NCBI GenBank assembly: GCA_020053355.1
Contig: JAGVNI010000017.1
Span: 1 to 64,000 of the forward strand
DNA length: 64,000 bases
From: an archaeon
GTDB lineage: Archaea; Micrarchaeota; Micrarchaeia; Anstonellales; Bilamarchaeaceae
Reading direction: 5' to 3'
Below are positions 1-8,544 of this stretch, piece by piece. Position numbers and translations under genes: made by a program. The first letter of the stretch is position 1, and every line of letters starts with the position of its first letter. A model generated the notes under the pieces. The model was not told where the DNA came from and did not search any database. It saw nothing but the letters and a program-made list of their open reading frames with translations.

Positions 1-3000
1 ATAGAATCCGTTCGAGTTGCTGTAAGCAGTGTTGTTTTCGAATAGTGCATAATCCGCGTAATTGCTGTAGAATCCATAGTTGGGATTGCTGTAGCTAGTA
101 ACGTTGGTTATCCGAATGTAATCCGAATCCGTGTTGAGGTATACGCCGTGGTAGAAGTCCCGGACGATGCAGTTCCTTACTGTGGTGTTGTCCTGCCCGT
201 TGAAGTATATGCCGTAATCCGTGGAGCCCGAGTCGTCGCCGTCCAGCGTCGAGCCTGCGCAGTCCAGGACGATGTTCGAGCTGTTAATGTATAGCATGCT
301 CAGCGTGGTCGTGTAGGTGTCGGTGCAAAGCAGAGTATTGTTGTTGACGTAATAGACGCCGCTCAGGTTCACGACCTTGTCACCAAACGTCGTGGCATCG
401 GAAAGGTTTACGCATGCGGACTCTGAGCTCTGGTTGCTTCCTAAGAGGGCGTAGGCGCTGTGGGGTACGAGCGAGGAGTAGCTGATGGTATTCTGGCTGA
501 TGTCCGGGGTGCCGTTCAGCAGCGTCCAGCCGCTGGAGTTGTACTCGTACAGGCTGAACGTGGATTCGATGTACGGGCTCACATCCGACTGCAGATAGTG
601 GAACACGGCGCTGTCGATGGAAACAGCGCCGGAAATCGCAGTTATGTTGACGAACTTGCCCTTTATGGAGACGTTTCCGCCCGGGGGAGCGGCCGGCTCG
701 GCCGACCAGTTGATTGAGTATGCGTCGGAGGTGCCCAGGGTGTCGTTCAGGCTCAGGTTGGTATAGTTGGAGAACGCCCCGGCCGGGCTGTCGAATATGG
801 CGTTGACGGCCGAAACCGAAATGGCCATGCTTGCGGCGTCCACCCACATATCGTAACCGTTGTTGTAGAGGTGGCTGCCGTTTAGGAGCGTAGCGTTTGC
901 CCCGCCAATGAATATGCCCGAGAGGCCGTTGTTGTAAGAGATTGAGCCAGTCATGTTCAGGCGGTCTGCGAAGACCACGTAGAAGCCGTGCCCGGAGTTG
1001 TCGTATGCGGTGTTGTTGATATAGTTGCAGTCGGTTCCGCCTACGCGGAAACCGTAGCCCGAGAACATGTCCACGTTCTCGAATGCGGTGTTGTTGGCCA
1101 CGAGGTCGGCGCTGTTGGAGACGCTGAAGCCGATGACGCAATTGCGCGCGGTGTTGTTGATGAACCGGTTCTGGATTGCGCCGCCGAGAGTGATGTAGCC
1201 CTGGCTGGTCATGTTCTCGACGCGGTTGTTCCTTACGGTATTGTTCGCCGACCCTTCGATTTCGACGCCCGATGCGCAGTTGGTCACGTTGTTACCGTCA
1301 ATCGTGTTGTTGTTGCCGTTGACATTGAAACCGACAGCTGAATCGTATATGTTGTTCCCATCCATCAGGTTGTTCGTGGCTGAGGAGCCGACCTTGAAGC
1401 CTTGCTGCGTCAGGTCGTGGAGGGCATTGCCGGTGAAGGTGTTGTTGGTGCTCGTCCCGCCGATGTAATACCCCCATATAGTGCCAAATGACCCGGCTCC
1501 GAATGCGCTGTTGTTTGTGAAGCGGCTGTCGTTCGTGTCGGTAAGGTATATGCCGATCACATAGCCGCCAATTCCCGTGCAATCCTTGACCGTGACATTT
1601 GTCAGCGAGCCGTTGAGGACGATGCCGTTCGCGTCGTCAGGAGCGCTTCCGTCATAGGTGATGTTATAGCCGTCGCAGTCGAGGATGACGTTGGAGGCGG
1701 CTATCTTGATGCACGCATAGCCCCAGACCGGGCTGGCGTTGTACGGGGCGCCGGAAAGGCTGGTGTTAAGGGCATAGTTGCCGCTCGAATTTATTACCTG
1801 GCACGATGCGATGTTTTCCGCAGGCAGTTCGTCGGTTATGGTCACGTTGGCCGAGCAATTCTTCAGGCCATCCTGCGCCGCATCGTTCGGGGTGACACAG
1901 CCGCTCCAGTCCTGGCCGAGCGCGAGCATCTGGCTGGCTATAATGTGAGGCTTCTCCTGGACATGGGCCATAATCTGCTCCTGCGGCAGGGCGACATTCC
2001 AGAGCCTGAAATCGTCTATCATCCCGTCGAAGTCTTCTCCGGAAAATTGATCCCAGCCGATTGTCAGCTGGGATGCTGTCGGGATTGAACCACTGTGGGT
2101 GCCTGACCCAAGCGGTTGGCCGTCAAGGTAAAACTTCAGCTGGTTTGCTCCGGTGCCCTCCCTGACGAAGGCGACGTGGTGCCAGTTCCCGTCAGAAATC
2201 GAGCTGTTTGTATCGGACACCGGGAATCCATCATCGTAGATGGTCAGGCTGTCGCCGTTGGAGGTATAGAAACCGGGGTCGTAGGAGTTGATTGAGAAAA
2301 TACAGTTGTAGTAGCTGCTTGAGTTCGTTTTAATCCACGCCTCAAGTGTAAAGTTGCCTGTCCCGATTGTAGGGAAACTCGCGGTGGAGAGGTAGACGTA
2401 ATCGTCGCCTCCGGCGAAGTCGTAAGCGCCGTAGCCGTCGAATCCGCCTGTCGCGCTATAGGTCGCCCCGACGGATTTGGACGTGGCGTTGTTGAGGAGG
2501 TCGGAGTAGTCGGTGGCGTTGTAAGCGTTGCCTGAGCCTTCAAAGGGGATATATAAGGCCAGGAGATCGTTCCCATCCATCCTCCAGGTCGTGAAGTTGA
2601 TGATTGGTAAGCTATAAGCGTGGTAGACGTCCCAGCTCAGCGTAAGGTTGTCTGTTGGAAGGGAACCCGCGATGGCGATATTTGTGACGGTCAGGTCGCC
2701 GGCATCGTTATTTGCATATTCCACATCGTCGCCGAACTGGAATTCAAGGTGGTGCGCTCCGCTTGTCAGGACCCCGCTCGTCTCATAGCCGGTGTCCGAG
2801 CAGAAGTAGTTCTCGTATAGGACGGTCTTGGAATCGTCGTCCCAGACCGGGCTGAGAGTTATATCGCCGCAGCGAAGCTCGATGAAGTTCAAATCGGCAT
2901 CCGGGTCCGAGTCGTCCCACGTGGTGCCCATGACGGCGCGGATGGAAAGGTTCGCGGTGCCCGTGGTGGTGAACCGGACGGTCCAGTCGCCGCCGACAAC

Positions 3001-4107
3001 GGGGTATGACTGTACATTTATTATCGTGATGTTCGCTTCGCCGAATGCCGGGTCTTCGGGCGTAATAGTAATAGTATAATCTTCGCCGGGAACAAGGTCG
3101 TCGCGCATCAGCGCCCACTCGCCCCCGCAGGAGCGCAAGGCGAAGTCCCAGTCCTTGCATTTGTACAGGGCATTGCCTTGTGCGGTCACGGTGACTGTCG
3201 CGCTTGTGAAATCGAGCGCCGTCGGGTCGATTGCATATACCTGCGACCAGGTGCGGCCATCCGGTGCCGGGACATCCTGCGGGAAATCAACGCCCAGCGA
3301 CGAATTGGATGCCTTCAGTCCGGAGAAGGCGATTTCGCGGATTGGTTGGCCGATGAGCGTGAATTTCTGCTTGTTCTTCTCTTTCTTGTGCTCCGCATTG
3401 TGCTCGTTGCCCAATGCATCGAGAATACGCAATGATGCCGGTTCTGCAGCGAAACCGGTTGTTTCGTTCGTGGAATCGGTTGTTTCCAGCACCGGCTCAT
3501 CTGGCAGCCCTGTCTCGTTCTGCATAATTTCAAGTTCTGGCTCATCTGGCAGCCCGGTTTCGTTCTGCCCGAAACCATCCTCGACGATGGTGTCCTCGGA
3601 AGAGACGTCCGTCCCGGAAGTTGGCTGCATATCGCCGACCTTGGCCATGAGGCTGATTGTCTCCCCAGCCATCGGCGGCCTCGGAAGCGCGATGATTGCC
3701 CACTGGCCTTCGCTCATGCCGACCATCGAGTGCGTCACCGGAGTGACCGTGCCGTCAGGCGAGACGAAGCCAACGATGAGATTTCCGAAATCCTGCGCGA
3801 ATCCCTCCTGGTAAGGGACTTCTATGATGGAAGGGTCGCTCGTCTCATCGTAGGCGCCGCCCGATTCGCCTGACGAGAGGATGTTGAGGGAATAGCTGCC
3901 GTCTTCCGGAAGGGTCGCATTGACGACAACCCATTCGCCGTCCGCCTTGTCCACGACAGTGTACGGAGCGTTATAAGACGCGTTGGCGGCCACCACCTGG
4001 AGAGCCAGGTCTGAGAAATCCGAACTAAGGCCTTCGAAGTAGGTGAGATTGATCAACTGGGTAATGGCAAGAACTATTCCAAGAGTCCAGAGCGCGAAGC
4101 CGTTCAT
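1..4107 (-). CDS. Giant secreted surface protein, LamG-like plus parallel beta-helix (3' end outside window)
   Basis: A single open frame runs from ATG at 4107 to the window edge, 1,369 codons without a stop, so the C-terminus is missing. Residues about 4-20 form a hydrophobic signal or anchor segment. About 179-204 holds two tandem copies of QNETGLPDEP. Residues about 518-715 look like a LamG/concanavalin-type domain (YIPFEGSGNAYN, FTLEAWIK, GNWHHVAFVREG, GMIDDFRLWN). From about 800 onward it is a right-handed beta-helix of the NosD/PbH1 type, with repeated NNTxxxN turns and two entry segments (NVILDCDGYNITYDG, NIVLDCAGSTLDGDD). N-X-S/T sequons are very dense. The start overlaps the stop of the preceding gene as ATGA, implying translational coupling. 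Role inferred: glycan-binding or adhesive surface protein. The domain calls are by eye. Confidence 0.82.
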   Translation of the reverse strand, partial: MNGFALWTLGIVLAITQLINLTYFEGLSSDFSDLALQVVAANASYNAPYTVVDKADGEWVVVNATLPEDGSYSLNILSSGESGGAYDETSDPSIIEVPYQEGFAQDFGNLIVGFVSPDGTVTPVTHSMVGMSEGQWAIIALPRPPMAGETISLMAKVGDMQPTSGTDVSSEDTIVEDGFGQNETGLPDEPELEIMQNETGLPDEPVLETTDSTNETTGFAAEPASLRILDALGNEHNAEHKKEKNKQKFTLIGQPIREIAFSGLKASNSSLGVDFPQDVPAPDGRTWSQVYAIDPTALDFTSATVTVTAQGNALYKCKDWDFALRSCGGEWALMRDDLVPGEDYTITITPEDPAFGEANITIINVQSYPVVGGDWTVRFTTTGTANLSIRAVMGTTWDDSDPDADLNFIELRCGDITLSPVWDDDSKTVLYENYFCSDTGYETSGVLTSGAHHLEFQFGDDVEYANNDAGDLTVTNIAIAGSLPTDNLTLSWDVYHAYSLPIINFTTWRMDGNDLLALYIPFEGSGNAYNATDYSDLLNNATSKSVGATYSATGGFDGYGAYDFAGGDDYVYLSTASFPTIGTGNFTLEAWIKTNSSSYYNCIFSINSYDPGFYTSNGDSLTIYDDGFPVSDTNSSISDGNWHHVAFVREGTGANQLKFYLDGQPLGSGTHSGSIPTASQLTIGWDQFSGEDFDGMIDDFRLWNVALPQEQIMAHVQEKPHIIASQMLALGQDWSGCVTPNDAAQDGLKNCSANVTITDELPAENIASCQVINSSGNYALNTSLSGAPYNASPVWGYACIKIAASNVILDCDGYNITYDGSAPDDANGIVLNGSLTNVTVKDCTGIGGYVIGIYLTDTNDSRFTNNSAFGAGSFGTIWGYYIGGTSTNNTFTGNALHDLTQQGFKVGSSATNNLMDGNNIYDSAVGFNVNGNNNTIDGNNVTNCASGVEIEGSANNTVRNNRVENMTSQGYITLGGAIQNRFINNTARNCVIGFSVSNSADLVANNTAFENVDMFSGYGFRVGGTDCNYINNTAYDNSGHGFYVVFADRLNMTGSISYNNGLSGIFIGGANATLLNGSHLYNNGYDMWVDAASMAISVSAVNAIFDSPAGAFSNYTNLSLNDTLGTSDAYSINWSAEPAAPPGGNVSIKGKFVNITAISGAVSIDSAVFHYLQSDVSPYIESTFSLYEYNSSGWTLLNGTPDISQNTISYSSLVPHSAYALLGSNQSSESACVNLSDATTFGDKVVNLSGVYYVNNNTLLCTDTYTTTLSMLYINSSNIVLDCAGSTLDGDDSGSTDYGIYFNGQDNTTVRNCIVRDFYHGVYLNTDSDYIRITNVTSYSNPNYGFYSNYADYALFENNTAYSNSNGFY

Positions 4108-5150
4108 TGCCGTCTCCCCTTTTCTTTCTTCTCCCTGAGCCTTTTCAGGACGACATACACAGGCAGAAGGATTAGGAGAAGCAGCAGGGGCAGGCAGCAT
4201 GGGAATTCCGGCTTGACGATGATTTGCGGGATGTCCTCGATTGTGGGCTGGGCCGTCTCATTGCCCGGAGGCATGAGGCATTTTTCCACCCGGAACACTT
4301 CGGTATTCGAGCAGTTCGTTTGGTCCCGGCAGGCCTGGTACCGGTAACCGTCAGCGCACGCCCCCCATTCTGCGCAGTAAAGGATGATTTCGCACTGAGA
4401 TATGTTCGTTCCATTGCCACCGGGTGGTTCTATCGGAGGAGTGACGTTGCCCCCAGTCTGGTTCCAGTACGGGGTGTGCGTTCCACCTCCGCCTCCACCT
4501 GGCGGGTGAGGCGGGGTGACGTTAGTGGCGTTGGTCGTATTGCAGAGCAGGTCTACTGTGAGATAGTATGGCACGTCCGTGCCGTTTCTCGTCGGAAGCA
4601 TCAGCTGGAAGTCGAAAAGCGTGCCGTTGAATCCGGCCTGGTTAGAAACCGGGGGCGTGGCGAAAACGAGGTTCCCCGCCTGGTCCTGGAGATACCCCAG
4701 CCGGAAGGTGCCCGGGACGACGGAGTTCGTGTATGTCGTCGGGACTCCGGTGATTGTTCCGAAATTCGCCGTAGTGAACGTGGACGACATGACAAATGTA
4801 GATGTGGCGTTCTCTGACATGCGGTTGATGAACGAATCAAGCACCGTGAGGTTTCCCCTGGTCAAGGAGGTAATCGCGGTTGACGAGTTGGAGAAGAGGA
4901 ATATGAGTTCGGATACGCCGTTCGCGCAGGATGCCGCACCGGTGTTTATCGTGAGGTAGGTCACATTGCCCGGAGTCGCCGTGACGGTTATCGGAACCGG
5001 GGCCGATGTCGCCGTCTGGCCGCATACGCCGTGCCAGGATGAATTGGCGTCCTGGTGCGCATCGACATCGCTGATGTTCCCGCCTTCGGTCGGAACGGAC
5101 TGGCTGAATGCTATGCAGGCGATAAAAAGGAGGAACAGGGGGAATCTCAT
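4104..5150 (-). CDS. Secreted type I membrane protein with TEGGN module
   Basis: 348 residues. It has an N-terminal signal peptide (MRFPLFLLFIACIAFSQS), a C-terminal membrane segment near residues 315-337 and a basic tail (KRLREKKEKGRRQ), so it should be anchored with its bulk outside. Just after the signal it carries TEGGNISDVDAHQDANSSW, which matches in spacing the TEGGNVSAVNVDGT...W segment of the protein encoded at 6938-7600. A Pro/Gly linker (PPHPPGGGGGGTH) leads to a six-cysteine segment (CEIILYCAEWGACADGYRY...C...C) of the kind seen in secreted archaeal proteins. It lies between the CWB2-like protein and the giant beta-helix protein in one minus-strand run. Function unknown; a surface structural role is inferred. 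Confidence 0.85.
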   Translation of the reverse strand: MRFPLFLLFIACIAFSQSVPTEGGNISDVDAHQDANSSWHGVCGQTATSAPVPITVTATPGNVTYLTINTGAASCANGVSELIFLFSNSSTAITSLTRGNLTVLDSFINRMSENATSTFVMSSTFTTANFGTITGVPTTYTNSVVPGTFRLGYLQDQAGNLVFATPPVSNQAGFNGTLFDFQLMLPTRNGTDVPYYLTVDLLCNTTNATNVTPPHPPGGGGGGTHTPYWNQTGGNVTPPIEPPGGNGTNISQCEIILYCAEWGACADGYRYQACRDQTNCSNTEVFRVEKCLMPPGNETAQPTIEDIPQIIVKPEFPCCLPLLLLLILLPVYVVLKRLREKKEKGRRQ

Positions 5151-5160
5151 TTTAGCCCCC

Positions 5161-6858
5161 CTATTTCTTCTTTTCGGGCTTTTTTGTGAAGTAGTAAGCC
5201 GCGACCGCCAGTATTACCAGCACCACGAGCGCCGCACCCACGAGAATAAGCGGGAACTCCCCTGCGCTCTCAAGGGAAACGATGAATTCTGCCTTTTTGA
5301 GGAGGAAGCCCTGCCTTCCCCCGTAATCCACGAACACGCTGGCGTTCTTGTTGGATGAGAGGTCTTCCTGGGTCAGTTCAAGCGGGAATTCCTCGATTAT
5401 CATCGAGCCGGGAGCCAGCTCCTTGACGGCCGAGCTGCTGATGTTCGTCGGAGAGCCGCCATACCTCACCATCAGCTTGGAGAACACGTAGGCCGTTTGT
5501 GCGCCGCTGTTCTTTATCGTGACCAGGACGCTTTTCTTGGCTGAATCGTAGCGGGCCTGCTGCACCGTGACGTTGGAGGTGTCGGTGTAGCTGATTGTCG
5601 TCAGCTGGCCTTCATAGGACGTGAACTCTTCGAGGGATTTCTTGAACGAGCCGTATTTGACAAGGACGGTTGCGTTCACCGCGCCTTCCGGGACGCTCGA
5701 GAGGTCGAGGGCGAATTCACTGCCCTGCTTCTCTCCGCGCTCAATCAGTTTCGTCTCGTCGCCACCGAATGTCTTGAAGTCCTGGCCATTCACCTTGACG
5801 CGGACTTCCATGGTATAATAGGCTGCGCCCTCGCCCTGGTTGTCGACGCTGACCATCACTTTCTTCGAATCCGTGTTGTATGCGGTTTCGGTTATCTCGA
5901 GGTCGGGCTTGTATGACGGCATGCGGAACGTGTCCAGCGTGAGGACGCCGGTCCCTGCCGACGGGATGACCTGTGCGAATTTGACCGTGATTCCGAAGGT
6001 CTTGTTCAGTCCTTCCGCTTCGAACTCGTTCTTCATGCGCTCGCGCATGTCGTAGATTGGCACGACGAGGTCGTTGCCTATCAGCATTACCCCGCTCAAC
6101 TTGTTGTCCCGGACGCTCTGCTTCAGGTAATCGTATGTCACCTGGGGAACGAGCCTTCCGGAGAGTATGATAGGCTGGTCTCCGGCAGTCATGGCATCCT
6201 CCACGAATGTGCCGTCGACAACAAGCGCGCGGTTGGTCGAATATTCCTGCGCCATCTTCTTGACGATTAGGATGTTGTCCTCGTACTTGTCCTCGCCTTT
6301 CCCGATGATTTCAGGGTTCAGCGAGCTCAACTCGTCCTTGACCTGCTGGTCCACGAGGCCGTAGATGATTACCTTCTTTCCTGACACTATGCCCTTGATT
6401 TCGGCGATGTTGTCCTTGTTCGCGAGCAGGACGTATGCCTTCGTCTTTGCCGCGTACGGCATGACCGAAATCGCGCTGTCGGAGTATGCCGAATCGACTA
6501 TGATGAAGCTGCTTGCGCCGGATTTCCTTGCCAAATCCAGGTTCGTGCTGCCGGCGTCAGTCGAGGAATAGAGAGTTATCGTGTTGTTTTTGTTAGTGAG
6601 GGCGCTCTCCACGAAGCTGCTCACCGGGAGGGAGCCCTGGATGAGCAGTACGTCGTGGTTCGAGCCGATTTTAGCCGCGAAAACGTCGGCGTTTCCGCCC
6701 GGGACAGGCATGAATTTGACCGGGATTCCCAAAGCGTTCGCATAGAAGATGCCTGAGAGGACGTCGCGTCCGTCCATAGAGTTGATTGCGACCATGTCCT
6801 CGGCGAATGATAGTGACAAAAGCGTGAGCATGAAAAGCGCGATGAATGAAAGCCTCAT
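5161..6858 (-). CDS. Anchored surface protein, CWB2-like N-terminal part and CARDB/Ig-like C-terminal part
   Basis: 565 residues with a signal peptide (MRLSFIALFMLTLLSLSFA) and a single C-terminal membrane helix (about 540-560) ending in KKPEKKK. Residues about 25-270 alternate short hydrophobic strands with phrases such as GKKVIIYGLVDQQVKDEL, ALVVDGTFVEDAMTAGDQ and IILSGRLVPQ, reminiscent of cell-wall-binding repeat 2 or S-layer N-terminal domains. Residues about 315-520 look like two beta-sandwich CARDB-like domains (KKVMVSVDNQGEGAAYYTM and KKSVLVTIKNSGAQTAYVF are parallel). The start is supported by GGGAGGG a few bases upstream of ATG at 6858. Inferred role: S-layer-associated or adhesion protein. 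It forms a minus-strand run with the two genes downstream. Confidence 0.82.
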   Translation of the reverse strand: MRLSFIALFMLTLLSLSFAEDMVAINSMDGRDVLSGIFYANALGIPVKFMPVPGGNADVFAAKIGSNHDVLLIQGSLPVSSFVESALTNKNNTITLYSSTDAGSTNLDLARKSGASSFIIVDSAYSDSAISVMPYAAKTKAYVLLANKDNIAEIKGIVSGKKVIIYGLVDQQVKDELSSLNPEIIGKGEDKYEDNILIVKKMAQEYSTNRALVVDGTFVEDAMTAGDQPIILSGRLVPQVTYDYLKQSVRDNKLSGVMLIGNDLVVPIYDMRERMKNEFEAEGLNKTFGITVKFAQVIPSAGTGVLTLDTFRMPSYKPDLEITETAYNTDSKKVMVSVDNQGEGAAYYTMEVRVKVNGQDFKTFGGDETKLIERGEKQGSEFALDLSSVPEGAVNATVLVKYGSFKKSLEEFTSYEGQLTTISYTDTSNVTVQQARYDSAKKSVLVTIKNSGAQTAYVFSKLMVRYGGSPTNISSSAVKELAPGSMIIEEFPLELTQEDLSSNKNASVFVDYGGRQGFLLKKAEFIVSLESAGEFPLILVGAALVVLVILAVAAYYFTKKPEKKK

Positions 6859-6894
6859 ATTATTCCCTCCCTCTATGCATGCGCGAAATGCGCA

Positions 6895-6932
6895 TAAAAT
6901 AAAATTAAAGAAAAATAAAAAAAGTTAAGATA
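6895..6932 (-). terminator. T-rich terminator of the 6938-7600 gene
   Basis: Read on the minus strand just after the stop at 6938, the sequence is a run of T tracts (CTTAACTTTTTTTATTTTTC, then TTTAATTTTATTTTA). Oligo-T tracts terminate archaeal RNA polymerase. The same AT-rich stretch could also contribute a TATA element for the 6858 gene. Confidence 0.55.
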
Positions 6933-6937
6933 CTACT

Positions 6938-7600
6938 TCAGTCGAGCTCGACGTAGAAGTAGTATGTTTCGGAGCCAGCGCCAGCCGAAGTCGGAACCAT
7001 GACTTCATAGTTCGCGGCTGCGCCGTTGTAGGCGGTTGCCGTGCCGATCACGCTGCAGAAAGCGTAGTCGGTCTCGGATGTGCCCGCACCATCGTAGACG
7101 ACGCACGTGTTGTAAGTGCTGTCCTCGTGGTCAATCTGCTCCGTGCCCGTAACTGTTGCCTGAGCAAAAGCCAGGTTGCATGAGCCGCCGAAGGTGTTAT
7201 CACCGCTGTCGGCATCCGTGCCGGTGAAGCTCCATGCAGTGTCGACATTCGCACCTGTTGCGGTAGTCGCAGCTGCAAAGCTTAGTGCTGAAGCCGTCGA
7301 GAGGCAGACCTCGCCGCCGGTTCCGGTCGTCCATGTCCAGGTATAGAGCTGGTTCGTGTTGTCACCGAGCAAAACGGTGCCCGAGACGTTGCCCCAGTAT
7401 GCTGCCCATTTGTCGGTGAGAACCGTGCCGTCGACGTTGACTGCTGAGACGTTGCCGCCTTCAGTTTCGTCGCTTGTTGCTGCAGTTCCAGCCCATCTGG
7501 AGTCAGAAACCAATGTGGGTGTAGCGCCGCTTATTGCCATTACTAATCCTGCTCCGAAGAGCATGACCCCGAAAAGGGCCAGGATATTCTTGAAGTTCAT
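6938..7600 (-). CDS. Small secreted TEGGN-module protein, highly polar
   Basis: 220 residues from ATG at 7600. This start is chosen because GGAGG lies 10 nt upstream; two more upstream ATGs in frame would overlap or precede that site. A signal peptide (NILALFGVMLFGAGLVMAIS) is followed by TEGGNVSAVNVDGTVLTDKW, then WAAYWGNVSG and LYTWTWTTGTGGEVC. The mature protein is rich in Thr, Ala, Gly and Ser, poor in Lys/Arg, and has four cysteines. The TEGGN...W element recurs in the protein at 4104-5150. It has its own TATA box and a T-rich terminator, so it may be strongly and separately expressed. Possibly an abundant surface or S-layer-like protein; function not established. Confidence 0.82.
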   Translation of the reverse strand: MNFKNILALFGVMLFGAGLVMAISGATPTLVSDSRWAGTAATSDETEGGNVSAVNVDGTVLTDKWAAYWGNVSGTVLLGDNTNQLYTWTWTTGTGGEVCLSTASALSFAAATTATGANVDTAWSFTGTDADSGDNTFGGSCNLAFAQATVTGTEQIDHEDSTYNTCVVYDGAGTSETDYAFCSVIGTATAYNGAAANYEVMVPTSAGAGSETYYFYVELD

Positions 7601-7662
7601 GCTATGCATTCCTCCGCCCCTAACCGAGGCGTACAATCATTACAACTGGCTACCAATATAAT

Positions 7663-7671
7663 ATTTATAAA
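7663..7671 (-). promoter_or_regulatory. TATA box of the 7600 gene
   Basis: On the minus strand CCTTTATAAATATTATATTG is a strong archaeal TATA element. A start of transcription about 25 nt downstream would leave a leader of about 40 nt carrying the GGAGG site, unlike the many leaderless genes in this window. Confidence 0.6.
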
Positions 7672-7723
7672 GGTTTTCACGTTTTTTGACGAAATCCGAT
7701 GGAACCCCGCGCTCTGCGACACA

Positions 7724-8494
7724 TCAACGCTTCGCAGAAGGCTCCAATGTTTTGGTTTTCCCGTTCGGAAGAAGCTCCAAAAAATCGTCAGGGTGCAGGC
7801 TGAACCTTTTTGCGAGCGACTTGGCGAGTGCGCCCTTGTCTTTTCCGGATAATGCCGGAACCAGCATCAACTCGTCTTTCAGCCGGATTTTCGAGCATTC
7901 GGGCACGAGCTGGATGCCTTTTTCCCCGAGCCCTATGCGCATGATTAGCTTAGTTGCGCGGAACCACCTGCGCTCGCCCAGGATGGCGAACGCGCCTGCG
8001 GGCACGAACCCCCCGGACATGTTTTTAGTCAGCTGCTTTTTCTCCACCGCGTAGACGTCAACGGACGCGTTGCCGTTCTTCCATGCATTCGAGAATGATG
8101 CGGCCATCTGCGCGGCTTCGGGCATTTCTTCTTCGCTCGCCTGAGCCCCGCCTTTCAGGACAAACACCGCCCCGCCCTGGATGTCCGCGTGGAAGAAAAG
8201 GTCGCCGTCTTCCATATGCTTCGAGACGAGCTGGTCGTTCTGCTGCGCGCTGCGGCCCCCAATCATCAGCTTCCCGCCTGATGTGAATGCGGAGTGGAAC
8301 TTCTCGTGCCATTCCTTCGTTTTTTTCACCCTAACGTCCCGCTTCTCCGGTTTCGCAGCCTCGTTCATCTCCTTCTTCGTCTCTTCCATCGCTTTCAGGA
8401 GGCCGATGATTTTCTCGCGCGACTCCTTGGCAAGCTCGTAGTAGTAGGCCGCGTTCTCATGCACGGATTTGTTATAGAAGAGCCGGATGCGCAT
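7724..8494 (-). CDS. Stand-alone NFACT-R domain protein (RqcH/NEMF C-terminal-type)
   Basis: 256 residues. A short coiled segment (about 14-60) is followed by the NFACT-R (DUF814) fold: WHEKFHSAFTSGGKLMIGGR, then SAQQNDQLVSKHMEDGDLFF and HADIQGGAVFVLKG, which matches the family pattern of W..KF.....G...IGGR...QN......GD..FHAD..G. Full RqcH/NEMF proteins carry an NFACT-N domain with a catalytic Asp-Arg pair and helix-hairpin-helix regions ahead of this; here they are absent. The family acts on 60S/50S ribosome-nascent-chain-tRNA complexes in quality control. What the lone domain does is unknown. A TATA-like element (TTAATTATCC) lies about 25 nt before the ATG, suggesting a leaderless transcript. 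Confidence 0.83.
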   Translation of the reverse strand: MRIRLFYNKSVHENAAYYYELAKESREKIIGLLKAMEETKKEMNEAAKPEKRDVRVKKTKEWHEKFHSAFTSGGKLMIGGRSAQQNDQLVSKHMEDGDLFFHADIQGGAVFVLKGGAQASEEEMPEAAQMAASFSNAWKNGNASVDVYAVEKKQLTKNMSGGFVPAGAFAILGERRWFRATKLIMRIGLGEKGIQLVPECSKIRLKDELMLVPALSGKDKGALAKSLAKRFSLHPDDFLELLPNGKTKTLEPSAKR

Positions 8495-8544
8495 GAATGG
8501 GTATCTGCACGAAAGGATAATTAATCAGATATAGCCCCGGTTGG

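Noticed and set aside
380-1468. Several open frames on both strands in the first 1.5 kb
   Set aside because: They are shadows of the giant minus-strand gene, whose frame is open throughout and has beta-helix repeat sense.
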